Numbered from the stretch's first letter, positions 1 to 7,922 are shown. The stretch is 9,256 bases of DNA from Candidatus Neomicrothrix sp. UBA7388 (GCA_002470695.1 DKNM01000030.1:22921-32176); one strand, 5' to 3'. The notes: generated by a model not told the origin, from the letters alone. Numbers and translations: made by a program.

Positions 1-27
1 GAGCGGGTCCAAACAAGAAAATTTCCA

Positions 28-3000
28 GTGGATCAACAAACCTCCACAATCGAACTTGAGGCGAACCGGCAAGCGCTGCCTAAATCGTCCAAGCTTTCCC
101 AGCTTTCTTGGGAGGAAATTGCATCGCGTGCCCGAATGGAGGCGGATGGTAACGCCGGCGAAGCGGTCGTCGCTGACCTAATGTCGGACACAGTCCGCTG
201 GCGAAATGTCTTGACTGACATGATTGAAGAAGGTGAAGACAAGCTTCACGCTTTGCGACGACTCAAGGGGCCGCAACGGAATCAAATAATCAGAGATTTC
301 GAAGGGGAAATGGAGCTTTTATTTGATGCCTACCAACGCGCTACCGGCGAGCAGTACGAACCCGACGATGAAAATACTGAAATTCCAAGTATTCCATCCG
401 ATGCAATCCCTGAGCCGATAGCACTTCAACTATCTTGGGCATCGGGTCGTGTTATCGCGTGGGCTGCTGGCGCATTTAACGACTCCGAAACTCCTGAGCA
501 AATACTCGAACGCCTCACTGATGCCGGTGCTCCCGAGGGCGCTTGGGAAGATCATCGCAAGATCGAATTACCGAATGGAGCAAGCGTCGCAGCTCTAAGT
601 GCCCAAGTTGCTGACGTATTGGGTTGGTTAGCTGCGCTATCGACTCAAGACTGGGTGTCCACGAAACGAGTTCCCGAGATCTCCGACCACGACCTAGAAC
701 AAAGTCCTGAAGAAAGACAAGCCGGTAACGAAGTCAATGTCCAGCAGATCGGCGCCAGCGCCCGCTGGTTAAGCCTTCTCGCTAGCACAGCGGTAGAACT
801 CGTCGCGCAGGGGCGAACCGTCCCTAAATTGCAGCGAATTCGCAAGAGGCGCAGCAAGCGAAATCGCACCAACAAAGGCGAATTCATCGTTCAGTGGATG
901 CCCGGAATTATTAGCAAATCGCGTCTGGAGGCGTTTGCCAACTCACTGCCTGGAGCTGTAACCGCAGCGGACCCAGGTCCCGACGCTCGAGCTGTTGTTC
1001 AGTCAGCCTTAACCGGCATGGTTAACGCCATTGTCACGAGCGCCGCTAGTCGGCTCGATGTGCCGGCACCTCCACCAGAGCCCAAAACTAAGGTTGAAGT
1101 TGCGGAAACCTTTCTAGCGAACTTGAGCGGGCGTCCGTTCGCTGTACCGGCGGACCACGGGTCTGACTTTGCACGCAAGCTAGAGCAATGGGCTAGGCCG
1201 GTAACGGCCGTTGCGAAGTACGCGCTAATCGTTCAGCTAGACGAGCCTGATGAATCAGGGGCTTGGCAACTAAAGGTGTTGTCGCCAGGGCCCGAACGAT
1301 CGCTTGACCCTGTCGAAGTGGCAATGGTCAGCGGCTCCAATACGCGCCGGACCGAAGTGAAGGGTCAGTACACCCGCCTCGAACGAATGGTCCCGGCGTT
1401 GCTACGCCCTGGCGGTCGAAGGCGGGGTGAAGTGCTTCTGGACCAGGATGAAGCCTGGGATCTCATGTCAAGTACTGGCCCAGCGCTGGAAGCCGCAGGG
1501 TTCGAAGTTCGCGTGCCAGCTTTATCGCGGCGACGGCAAGTCGCCCAACTTCGTTTGACCGCAGAGGACGCCGAGAGCGTCGTTGGCGCGCAGCAGCTAA
1601 CGGCAGTTAGCTGGAGCGCAGTATTCGGGGAAGTTGAACTGTCAGCCGCCGAGATTCAAAGGCTTGCCATGCAAGCCAAACCACTTGTTCAGTCACGCGG
1701 AAAGTGGGTTGCATTAGATCATGCAGATTTGGCCGAGGCTGCGGCAGCGTTAGCGGAACGCGCTGATACCACAGAGCTAACTGGTGCAGAAATGCTGCGC
1801 CATGCCCTCGGCCTCGAAGGTGGTGGAATTAGTGGGGGAGTAACCCTTGCCGGCACTAGTTGGGCTAGCGACCTGCTTCGCGCCGCCGCAAGCGTAGATT
1901 CCGAACCCGTATTGCAACCCGATGGATTCCTCGGGGAATTACGCAGCTACCAAGGCGAAGCCGTCGAATGGCTTAATTTCCTTGATGAGGCAGGACTTGG
2001 AGGCTGCCTAGCCTTGGACATGGGACTCGGCAAGACTCCCACCGTTCTTGCTCGGATCGCCTCAAATAACCAGGCGTCGCCATCACTAGTAGTTGCACCT
2101 CCGGCCGTAGTCGGAAATTGGGCTGCCGAGGCTCGCCGGTTTACACCTACGTTGAAAATTCTTGTACACCATGGCCCTTCTCGATCAAACGGAGCGGAAC
2201 TTCAGAGCCGCATACGAGGCGCCGATTTGGTCATCACAACGTACGGTACGGCCGTTCGAGACATCGAAGAACTAGCACGAGTCGAGTGGGACCGCGCCGT
2301 TCTCGATGAAGCACAGGTGATAAAGAACCACCGCAGCGCAACAGCAAAGGAGCTCCGCCGTCTTAATGCGAGAACTCGACTCGCTTTAACCGGTACACCG
2401 ATCGAGAACGGCCTCGGAGACCTCTGGGCCATCATGGATTTCTGCAACCCCGGACTTGTTGGCGGCAGGACCTCGTTTATTAATCAGCTGAGCGAGGTAG
2501 GGGACGCAGCCGTGGCGGCTGAATCAGCTTTGTTGGCTTTGAACGGAGTTCTCGTGTTTAGAAGAACAAAATCAGAGCCGCTCATTGCAGCTGAGCTGCC
2601 CGATCGGATCGATGAGCTAGCCCACTGCACGATGACACCTGAGCAGATAGGCCTCTACCAAGCAGTTCTCGACAAACTCGTGCGTGACACAGCCGACAGT
2701 GAACAAAACACCACTCAACAAAAGGGCGTGGTACTTGCGGCCATCACAGCGTTGAAGCAGATTTGCAACCACCCACTCAACTACGACAAGGAAGACCCAA
2801 ACCTCGACCTAGAGGGCCGAAGTGGGAAGCTAACTCGCCTCAACGAAATAATCGACGCGGTTTTCGCTGCCGATGAGAGGATCTTAATTTTCACCCACTT
2901 TGCAACTTGGGGCGAAAAGCTCGCCACCTATTTAACGCAGAGGACAGGTACTCCAATTGAGTGCTACCACGGCGGACTAGCCCGAGGCACGCGAGACCGC

Positions 3001-3405
3001 CTAGTTGAAACCTTTCAAAATGGCGAAGGGGCGGGAGCAATGGTGCTCTCGCTAAAAGCCGGTGGCACGGGACTAAACCTGACCGCCGCAAGCCATGTTG
3101 TTTTGTACGACAGATGGTGGAACCCAGCCGTCGAAGATCAAGCGCGAGATCGCGTATGGCGAATTGGGCAGACTAAAACCGTCATTTGCCATCGCCTCGT
3201 TTGCCCAGGCACAGTCGACGAACGCGTAGAAGAAGTTGTTCAAGGCAAGCGACGAATTGCTGACATGGTGCTACCCAAATCGAGCTCACTGGGTGACCTA
3301 GATGCAGACCAGCTGAAGGCAGCGCTGGGAATTGATGCCGAGTCACTGCTTACCGCCGAACCAGATGACGTCTTGGAGGAGCACTTATCCGGAGCAAGCC
3401 AATGA
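28..3405 (+). CDS. HelZ-type SNF2 family DNA-dependent ATPase/helicase (5' end possibly partial)
   Basis: Bacterial Swi2/Snf2 ATPase, a cytoplasmic motor that translocates on nucleic acid; its substrate is unknown. Residues are numbered from GTG 28. All core motifs are visible: motif I DMGLGKT 664-670, motif II DEAQ 760-763, motif III TGTPIEN 788-794, QICNHP 911-916, motif V SLKAGGTGLNL 1008-1018, and motif VI with R1040, R1042 and the arginine of RIGQ 1045-1048. Residues about 480-570 (LTAVSWSAVFGEVELS, then KPLVQSRGKWVALD) match the SNF2-associated domain (DUF3670/PF12419) that precedes the motor in Mycobacterium HelZ. By comparison with HelZ (about 1010 residues, from memory), the first 125 or so residues are an extra acidic extension. 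No stop lies in frame between base 1 and GTG 28 and no strong Shine-Dalgarno precedes it, so the true start may be upstream. The TGA stop overlaps the next gene's ATG. Confidence 0.93.
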   Translation: MDQQTSTIELEANRQALPKSSKLSQLSWEEIASRARMEADGNAGEAVVADLMSDTVRWRNVLTDMIEEGEDKLHALRRLKGPQRNQIIRDFEGEMELLFDAYQRATGEQYEPDDENTEIPSIPSDAIPEPIALQLSWASGRVIAWAAGAFNDSETPEQILERLTDAGAPEGAWEDHRKIELPNGASVAALSAQVADVLGWLAALSTQDWVSTKRVPEISDHDLEQSPEERQAGNEVNVQQIGASARWLSLLASTAVELVAQGRTVPKLQRIRKRRSKRNRTNKGEFIVQWMPGIISKSRLEAFANSLPGAVTAADPGPDARAVVQSALTGMVNAIVTSAASRLDVPAPPPEPKTKVEVAETFLANLSGRPFAVPADHGSDFARKLEQWARPVTAVAKYALIVQLDEPDESGAWQLKVLSPGPERSLDPVEVAMVSGSNTRRTEVKGQYTRLERMVPALLRPGGRRRGEVLLDQDEAWDLMSSTGPALEAAGFEVRVPALSRRRQVAQLRLTAEDAESVVGAQQLTAVSWSAVFGEVELSAAEIQRLAMQAKPLVQSRGKWVALDHADLAEAAAALAERADTTELTGAEMLRHALGLEGGGISGGVTLAGTSWASDLLRAAASVDSEPVLQPDGFLGELRSYQGEAVEWLNFLDEAGLGGCLALDMGLGKTPTVLARIASNNQASPSLVVAPPAVVGNWAAEARRFTPTLKILVHHGPSRSNGAELQSRIRGADLVITTYGTAVRDIEELARVEWDRAVLDEAQVIKNHRSATAKELRRLNARTRLALTGTPIENGLGDLWAIMDFCNPGLVGGRTSFINQLSEVGDAAVAAESALLALNGVLVFRRTKSEPLIAAELPDRIDELAHCTMTPEQIGLYQAVLDKLVRDTADSEQNTTQQKGVVLAAITALKQICNHPLNYDKEDPNLDLEGRSGKLTRLNEIIDAVFAADERILIFTHFATWGEKLATYLTQRTGTPIECYHGGLARGTRDRLVETFQNGEGAGAMVLSLKAGGTGLNLTAASHVVLYDRWWNPAVEDQARDRVWRIGQTKTVICHRLVCPGTVDERVEEVVQGKRRIADMVLPKSSSLGDLDADQLKAALGIDAESLLTAEPDDVLEEHLSGASQ

Positions 3406-3719
3406 CAAAGCGCCGGAAACCATCAAGAACTCGCCGATTGGACGGAAGCACGAGTTCGCCGGAACGCCAAGAAGCATCCGACGAGTTCTGGCATGGCGCA
3501 GGCAAAATGCCTGATCCTCCTCCGAAAATCCAAGTTGCAGAAGAAGCTGCGGCGGTTATCCGAAGTCTTGGCGAACCGCCGCTAACCGGGCAAGAAGAAG
3601 TGGCAAAGCACTATTTTGACGCTGTCTATTTACGAAGCGTTAACCTTGCAGGTGCACTTGCCGCCGCTGCGGAAATGATCGGCGACGAAGATGATGAGTT
3701 AGCGACAGAACAGTCCTAA
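3402..3719 (+). CDS. Small protein coupled to SNF2 gene; resembles C-terminal tail of SWIM zinc-finger partners
   Basis: A 105-residue protein whose ATG shares ATGA with the SNF2 stop, so it is probably translated by coupling and works with the ATPase. It has a basic N-terminus ([10 protein letters not shown]), then DEFWHGAG (27-34), a proline stretch (PPP 39-41), RSLGEPPL (54-61), an alanine-rich helix and an acidic end (GDEDDEL). In many actinobacteria the SNF2 gene is paired with a SWIM zinc-finger protein whose tail, as I recall it, has the same order: FW.G, prolines, RLG.PP, then a helical segment. The present protein has no cysteine, so the SWIM finger (CxCx(n)CxH) is absent. Either it is a stand-alone tail or a remnant of that partner. 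The family link is inference without alignment; that it is a gene is well supported by the overlap and by its convergent stop. Confidence 0.7.
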   Translation: MTKRRKPSRTRRLDGSTSSPERQEASDEFWHGAGKMPDPPPKIQVAEEAAAVIRSLGEPPLTGQEEVAKHYFDAVYLRSVNLAGALAAAAEMIGDEDDELATEQS

Positions 3720-4420
3720 TTATCGGGCTCGAATCCCACGACTTTTCCGCGATTGATGCTTACCCAATCTCTGGCTTCCAGGTAAGGCTTGAAAGTGTCG
3801 TAGATAGCTTTTTCATCAGAGGTCTGCTTTGGGCGTTGCATCTCGTATAAGTGGGGAAACTCCAGCCAAGTAGTGACTGCATTCCAAAGCCGCAACCCTG
3901 ATTCACCCGTCGGTGGATCAAGCAAAACCGGACCAAAGAACGCTTGCCCATCGGGGAAAAATAACGTCGGAACTCCGAACCCGCCTGTATCCACAACGCG
4001 ATCGTGCTCAGCTTTAATTTCATCGTGAGTACTTAAGTCTGCGATTGACTGGTCGACAATCGCAGGGTCGGCACCAATCTGCTCCAAGAGATGCCTTGCA
4101 ACATCAGGATTGTGCGGTCTGTTGCCGTCCACATGGAGAGCCCGTCCAGCGACGGCATACCACTTGTCCAGTAATTCCATATCGATGCGACGCAACAAAA
4201 CACCAATGCGCATCATCGACCACCCGTAGCTCCACTCACGCTCCCAGGGGTGCTTTTTGCCGGCCTGAAGATTGATTTCCTCAAGACTGAAAAACTTCCA
4301 ATTGACGGTCAGATCAAGTTGATCTCGAACATCTCTCATCCATATTGATGTTTGATACGCCCAAGGGCACATGACGTCAAAATGGAAATCAACCTCTTTG
4401 GGGGCAACTGGTTGGCTCAT
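3716..4420 (-). CDS. DsbA-fold oxidoreductase, Rv2466c-like (mycothiol-dependent nitroreductase family), CPWA active site
   Basis: A 234-residue thioredoxin-fold protein with a DsbA-type helical insertion. It begins with a strand leading to the active site FDVMCPWAY (C18-P-W-A21), has a helical middle, and carries the cis-proline loop GFGVPTLFF (P151). The segment [11 protein letters not shown] and the later SGLRLWNAV and FPHLYEMQR closely recall Mycobacterium Rv2466c (AFFGPVL, GKLWDASV, YPHFFELKR), which uses mycothiol and a CPWC site. Here the second cysteine is alanine and C18 is the only cysteine, so a monothiol mechanism is implied. The start is ATG 4420, not the longer in-frame ATG 4471: AAGAAAGG lies 9-10 bases before 4420, and the extra 17 residues look unlike family N-termini. 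There is no signal peptide, so it is cytoplasmic. Its TAG stop overlaps the stop of the convergent gene. Confidence 0.88.
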   Translation of the reverse strand: MSQPVAPKEVDFHFDVMCPWAYQTSIWMRDVRDQLDLTVNWKFFSLEEINLQAGKKHPWEREWSYGWSMMRIGVLLRRIDMELLDKWYAVAGRALHVDGNRPHNPDVARHLLEQIGADPAIVDQSIADLSTHDEIKAEHDRVVDTGGFGVPTLFFPDGQAFFGPVLLDPPTGESGLRLWNAVTTWLEFPHLYEMQRPKQTSDEKAIYDTFKPYLEARDWVSINRGKVVGFEPDN

Positions 4421-4572
4421 CGCTCTGGACCTTTCTTGATGACTTACACAGCAGAGTATGTCAGCGACCAAATCTTTGCTTATTTTTCCAAAATCCCCTT
4501 TACTACAAGAGTTGAGTCTTGTTCAGGATCGCAAAAGTGATCTCCTGGTCTGCAACCCTTAAGGAGTGCCAC
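4421..4572. promoter_or_regulatory. Divergent intergenic region between DsbA-fold and flavoprotein genes
   Basis: 152 bases separate two divergent starts and must hold both promoters. The centre (about 4470-4505) is AT-rich against its surroundings. A weak plus-strand sigma-70-like pair is TTGCTT at 4476-4481 and TTTACT at 4499-4504, with 17 bases between. The plus-strand gene has a strong Shine-Dalgarno, AAGGAG at 4561-4566, six bases before ATG 4573, and this decides its start. The minus-strand gene has AAGAAAGG before ATG 4420. I see no clear operator and no RNA gene here. The promoter boxes are low-confidence readings by eye. Confidence 0.35.
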
Positions 4573-5130
4573 ATGGCAAGCATCGTCGTAGTTGGAGATG
4601 GACCGGGTGGCCTCAGCGCAGCCCTCTTTCTCGCTCGAGCAAATAACTCGGTTGTCGTCTTCGGTACCGATAACACCGTGATGAACTTCGCGTTTCTCAA
4701 TAACTACCTTGGTATCGAAGGTATTAGCGGAACTGATTTTCAGACAAAAGCGCGAATGCAAGTGACAGACGCCGGCGTCCAGCTGGTCAACGAGGAAGTG
4801 CTCTCAGTTGAAACGACCGATGGGAAATTCGTGGTCAGAACCGATGACACCGAACAAACGGCGGATTATTTGATTCTTAGCGAAGGGAAATCCATGCCTT
4901 TGGCTAACTCACTTGGCATCCAGATTACCTCAGGAGAAGATGATCTCGTCAGCGTGGATCGCGACGGCAGAACAGAAATCAGCCGTCTTTATGTAATCGG
5001 TAGAAGCGCGCGGCCAACTCGGAGTCAAGCAATAATCTCAGCGGGCGACGGGGCTGCGGCCGCACTAGACATCCTCGCCGAACTGGAAGGCAAAGATGTC
5101 CAAGATTGGGATTCACCACCAAAGGACTAA
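4573..5130 (+). CDS. Short thioredoxin-reductase-like FAD protein without NADPH domain or redox cysteines
   Basis: A 185-residue protein starting with a Rossmann dinucleotide fold, IVVVGDGPGGLSAALFLARAN (GDGPGG at 8-13). It ends with a segment matching the C-terminal FAD-contacting part of thioredoxin reductases: LYVIGR (139-144) and RSQAIISAGDGAAAAL (150-165), compare RQAI.SAG.G..AAL. The roughly 120-residue NADPH-binding domain with its CxxC, which sits between these halves in TrxB, is missing, and the protein contains no cysteine at all. It therefore probably binds FAD but cannot act as a normal thioredoxin reductase. The usual ATG before the mid-protein strand turn is LSEG (102-105). The start at ATG 4573 rests on AAGGAG six bases upstream; an open frame to 4519 is not used. 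Similar short FAD-only homologues exist in archaea and actinobacteria; their role is not known to me. Confidence 0.85.
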   Translation: MASIVVVGDGPGGLSAALFLARANNSVVVFGTDNTVMNFAFLNNYLGIEGISGTDFQTKARMQVTDAGVQLVNEEVLSVETTDGKFVVRTDDTEQTADYLILSEGKSMPLANSLGIQITSGEDDLVSVDRDGRTEISRLYVIGRSARPTRSQAIISAGDGAAAALDILAELEGKDVQDWDSPPKD

Positions 5131-5145
5131 GCGCTACGCCAGGAG

Positions 5146-6882
5146 TTAAGCGCGCCCGTGTCGCAGCAACTTTCCAGGCGTCGAACCAGTGCATTCGCCG
5201 TTCTCAAAGGTTATTTGCCCATTAACAATTATTTGCTGATATCCCGCGGCACGCTGAACTCGACGCCATTCGCCGCCTGGAAGGTCGTATTCGACGTCCC
5301 CAATCCAGTTCGGAAGTATGTCCAACTCTTCCATGTCGTAGACCAATACGTCAGCGGCTGCTCCCTCGCTCAGTGTCCCGCGGTCACGAAACCCTGCTGC
5401 GTGCGCTGGTAAATTCGACAACCGGTAGTGGGCTTCCTCAAGCGTCACGACAGCTTCATCTCTTACAAGCCACGTGAGAAAATCGGTTGTATACGCCCCG
5501 CCGGTGAAAAACTTCGTATGAGCCCCACCATCCGACACGCCTGGAATTGCATAAGGGGATGTGTTCATCATTTCGGCCATAAAGTCCGCATTTGAGCCTT
5601 TATCAGGGCCTAAGAATTCAACGTTTAGGTCCCCCTGCAGAGAAAGATCAAGCATTACCTCTATGTGATGCTTGCCTTCGGCTTCAGCGATGTCTCCAAC
5701 TGATTTCCCTACATATTTCTGTAGATCGGACTGCCTGTTTACACCCTGCACCACCAAGCTTTTGGGGTTGCCTCCTACGCCTGCCTGAATAACCTGCAAT
5801 CGCCGATCGGCTTCTTCGGCTTCTTCCACCAAGGACTGCCGAAGCTCCGGATCTTGCATCTTTGCGATCTTCTCTTCTTTGGACCCCGTCGTTACTGCTC
5901 GCCAAGCGGGTGACGCATCGTACAGATTCCAATGCTCGAGAGTAAATGCAAATCCTGCCCGACCGGTTCCACACTGAGCGTAAATCGGGAGCCCTCGCTC
6001 GCGACAGGCCTCGATCCACCTAAGGGGGCGTCGGTGAACTTCTGGGTCTTGCCGTGCGGGCGCAACCACGTTATGAAGAATTGGTCGTTGGGCAGTCTCC
6101 GCAAGAACCTCTAGGAACGCTATATCAGCACGAATGTCCCCAGTGCCTTGTGTGATCTGGATGAACCCCTCATCACGCTCGGCCAATACAGACGCCAAAT
6201 TCAAAATATCTTCGTCACACATAATGTCCGTGACCATCGGTGATCCATCAAAATCAGCCTGCACACTGTCGGGGCCCAATCGCTGTATAGAGAAGCCGCA
6301 AAGACCAGCATCCATGCCCTCATGCAGCAGGCGAGCCATCTCTTTGCGCTCAGATTCCGAGGCGGGCGTCCCTGCCTTCGCTTTTTCCAAACCCATCACA
6401 TAGGTCATGAGCGATGCGGTCGGCATGTACTGAATAACATTAACCCCCTTCGGCGCCCGCTCGAGCGAGTCAAGGTATTCCGGTATCGTTTCCCAATCCC
6501 AGGTCATTCCCTGCTTCATTGATTCGAATGGGATTGCTTCGGTTCGCGTCATAGTCAACATCGAACGCTCCCGGAACTCTTTAGCCACCGGAGCAAATCC
6601 AAAGCCGCAGTTACCTAGCACCACAGATGTGACACCGTGATAGCCCGAAATGGTGCACCACGGATCCCAACGAATTTGAGCGTCGTAGTGGGTATGCAGA
6701 TCAACAAAACCCGGAGCCACGATCTTTCCGGACGCATCGATTACCCGATCGGCAACTCCATCAGCGCGACCACCCAACTTCGCTATTGCGCCATTTTTGA
6801 TCCAAACGTCGCCTTGGTATCTCGGCACTCTCGTACCGTCAACAATAGTTCCGCCACTGATGTGAATATCGTACTCAGCCAT
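5146..6882 (-). CDS. Amidohydrolase-superfamily protein, N-acyl-D-amino-acid deacylase (D-aminoacylase) type
   Basis: A 578-residue metal hydrolase. It has the N-terminal small beta domain (DIHISGGTIVDG), then the TIM-barrel entry GFVDLHTHYDAQ with the HxH metal ligands H63 and H65. C92 lies in GNCGFGFAP, matching the zinc-ligand cysteine of D-aminoacylases. H270 (ILHNVV) is another likely ligand, SDGGAH (450-455) supplies the catalytic aspartate D451, and the C-terminal beta domain (ADVLVYDM, QQIIVNGQ) closes the protein. D-aminoacylases hydrolyse N-acyl-D-amino acids; the exact substrate here cannot be told, and many actinobacterial members are uncharacterised. The strand containing IQITQG (241-246) has no histidine where D-aminoacylase has one, which I believe is usual in this subgroup. 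The start is ATG 6882 with AAGGGG just upstream. The gene is convergent with the flavoprotein gene, 15 bases apart, and divergent from the ATL gene. Confidence 0.9.
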   Translation of the reverse strand: MAEYDIHISGGTIVDGTRVPRYQGDVWIKNGAIAKLGGRADGVADRVIDASGKIVAPGFVDLHTHYDAQIRWDPWCTISGYHGVTSVVLGNCGFGFAPVAKEFRERSMLTMTRTEAIPFESMKQGMTWDWETIPEYLDSLERAPKGVNVIQYMPTASLMTYVMGLEKAKAGTPASESERKEMARLLHEGMDAGLCGFSIQRLGPDSVQADFDGSPMVTDIMCDEDILNLASVLAERDEGFIQITQGTGDIRADIAFLEVLAETAQRPILHNVVAPARQDPEVHRRPLRWIEACRERGLPIYAQCGTGRAGFAFTLEHWNLYDASPAWRAVTTGSKEEKIAKMQDPELRQSLVEEAEEADRRLQVIQAGVGGNPKSLVVQGVNRQSDLQKYVGKSVGDIAEAEGKHHIEVMLDLSLQGDLNVEFLGPDKGSNADFMAEMMNTSPYAIPGVSDGGAHTKFFTGGAYTTDFLTWLVRDEAVVTLEEAHYRLSNLPAHAAGFRDRGTLSEGAAADVLVYDMEELDILPNWIGDVEYDLPGGEWRRVQRAAGYQQIIVNGQITFENGECTGSTPGKLLRHGRA

Positions 6883-6901
6883 ACCCGCCCCTTAGGTTCG
6901 A

Positions 6902-6923
6902 TGCTGTTCACCCTCAAACAGCA
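6902..6923. promoter_or_regulatory. Candidate operator: 7-bp inverted repeat in the divergent amidohydrolase/ATL intergenic region
   Basis: TGCTGTT (6902-6908), eight bases, then AACAGCA (6917-6923): a perfect 7-bp dyad. It lies in the 84-base gap (6883-6966) between the divergent amidohydrolase and ATL genes, 19 bases from the amidohydrolase start and 43 from the ATL start. The symmetry and 15-base half-site spacing suit a dimeric helix-turn-helix repressor. As RNA it would be a 7-bp hairpin with an 8-base loop but without a U run, so a terminator is unlikely. No regulator gene is nearby, so the binding protein is unknown. I found no convincing -35/-10 pair in the gap. Confidence 0.35.
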
Positions 6924-6966
6924 CCTACGACTGTGCCCTAGGCTAATCATCTGCGAAGATTGACGT

Positions 6967-7266
6967 GTGGAAACCTCCGAAAAATGCGAGTCAACTGAAT
7001 TCAACACATCAGTAGCCGCGGTTCTTAGTTCGCTTCGCTCAGGCGACATAATGACCTACGGAGAAGTCGCCCTCGAAGCGGGTTTCCCTCAGGCAGCCCG
7101 TGCCGTAGGGCAGTTCCTTAGCCGTAATGAGGGTTTCCCCTGGTGGAGAATTGTTAACGCACAGGGCCGTCTAGCGCCGGGACACGAACGAAAGCAGGCG
7201 AAACTCTTGCGGTCCGAGGGCATTGAGGTAACCGGAGCCCACATCACGAAGTGGGCCAGGAGCTAG
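6967..7266 (+). CDS. Alkyltransferase-like (ATL) protein, MGMT-fold DNA-binding protein
   Basis: A 99-residue protein matching the C-terminal DNA-binding domain of O6-alkylguanine-DNA alkyltransferase. IMTYGEVALEAGFPQAARAVG aligns with the helix-turn-helix, including the base-flipping tyrosine (Y31) and the arginine finger (R45 in ARAVG). The alkyl-acceptor motif PCHR is PWWR (58-61), so the reactive cysteine is tryptophan. ATL proteins cannot remove the alkyl group themselves. They bind O6-alkylguanine, flip and bend the DNA, and hand the lesion to nucleotide excision repair (UvrABC). The length is typical for ATL. The start is GTG 6967, the first start after the in-frame TGA at 6961-6963, with only a poor Shine-Dalgarno (GAAGA). 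It is convergent with the next gene, 32 GC-rich bases apart. Confidence 0.88.
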   Translation: METSEKCESTEFNTSVAAVLSSLRSGDIMTYGEVALEAGFPQAARAVGQFLSRNEGFPWWRIVNAQGRLAPGHERKQAKLLRSEGIEVTGAHITKWARS

Positions 7267-7298
7267 AGGGCCGGGCGGGGGAGCGGCGCAACGGAATC

Positions 7299-7847
7299 TT
7301 AAGGCGTTCTCCCCGCCATAGCGATCAACTTATCGACAATCGAAGCGTCTTCGTCAATGGACACCTTCGGTCCAAATCGCTCACCCCGGATCATCTCACC
7401 AGCTTTTTCAAGCTGAGCGAATCCCGCCGCAGCCAACGCCTCATCAATCACAACGCGTTGACCCGTCGCAGCAGCGAGATCAAAAGTGTGAATCAGCGGA
7501 TCAACAGTCACAATCCCAATAAATCGATCCACGACTAGATGACCCCAGGGAGTTAGCACTTTTTGGGCGAGAGCCTCGGGCCGATCTAACGCTTGACGTG
7601 TTTCCTCAAAAGCTTTAATCCATTCAGCCATTGGATTGACTACGGGAGGGTGTTCCGCTGCCTCAGCTCCAACACCGTGAGCTATTCCGGTAATCATTTC
7701 GCACATGCCAATGTTGTGTGACAGTACGTCTCGAGCAGTCCAGCCTTCACATGGACTCGTATTGTCCCAGCTGCTTGGTGTCACTCGCCGCACAGTGGCG
7801 TCGAACCCGTATAGGGCAAGGAGGTAATTTCGAGAATTCTCGCTCAT
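7299..7847 (-). CDS. TIGR03086-type metal-binding protein, DinB/MDMPI fold
   Basis: A 182-residue cytoplasmic four-helix protein of the DinB/mycothiol-dependent maleylpyruvate isomerase N-terminal superfamily. Family marks are SPCEGWTARDVLSHNIG (31-47), with likely metal ligand H44, and VDPLIHTFDLAAATG (115-129), with D116 and H120. The D/E-x3-H spacing matches the Glu and His zinc ligands of the characterised maleylpyruvate isomerase. Members are numerous in actinobacteria; some are mycothiol S-transferases or isomerases, but most have no known reaction, and this one cannot be assigned a substrate. The start at ATG 7847 has no good Shine-Dalgarno, but TAGCAT lies six bases before it, suggesting a leaderless transcript. 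The gene is convergent with ATL and divergent from the lipoprotein gene. Confidence 0.85.
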   Translation of the reverse strand: MSENSRNYLLALYGFDATVRRVTPSSWDNTSPCEGWTARDVLSHNIGMCEMITGIAHGVGAEAAEHPPVVNPMAEWIKAFEETRQALDRPEALAQKVLTPWGHLVVDRFIGIVTVDPLIHTFDLAAATGQRVVIDEALAAAGFAQLEKAGEMIRGERFGPKVSIDEDASIVDKLIAMAGRTP

Positions 7848-7853
7848 AGACCC

Positions 7854-7859
7854 ATGCTA
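7854..7859 (-). promoter_or_regulatory. Possible -10 element for a leaderless transcript of the MDMPI-fold gene
   Basis: On the minus strand TAGCAT, fitting the actinobacterial TAnnnT -10 pattern, ends six bases before the A of ATG 7847. Transcription would therefore begin at or next to the start codon. No Shine-Dalgarno lies in the intervening GGGTCT and no -35 box is evident, which is tolerated in actinobacterial leaderless promoters. The reading is inference from position and pattern only. Confidence 0.35.
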
Positions 7860-7922
7860 GGCGCCTCACGGAGCAGAAGATGTGGATCCGGGAGCACAGC
7901 GGTACCATCTATTAGCTCCCAT

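Noticed and set aside
4352..4540. Small ORFs opposite or across the divergent gap and inside the amidohydrolase
   Set aside because: They have no family-like motifs and lie antisense to or overlapping well-supported genes.
5128..5153. Terminator or repeat between the convergent flavoprotein and amidohydrolase genes (TAAGCGC twice; GCGCT/AGCGC stem)
   Set aside because: The direct repeat is only 7 bases, the stem 5 bp with a 13-base loop, and there is no U run.
7267..7298. GC-rich hairpin terminator between ATL and the MDMPI-fold gene
   Set aside because: Only a 4-bp GCCG/CGGC stem is possible and no U run follows; the G-rich composition alone is not evidence.
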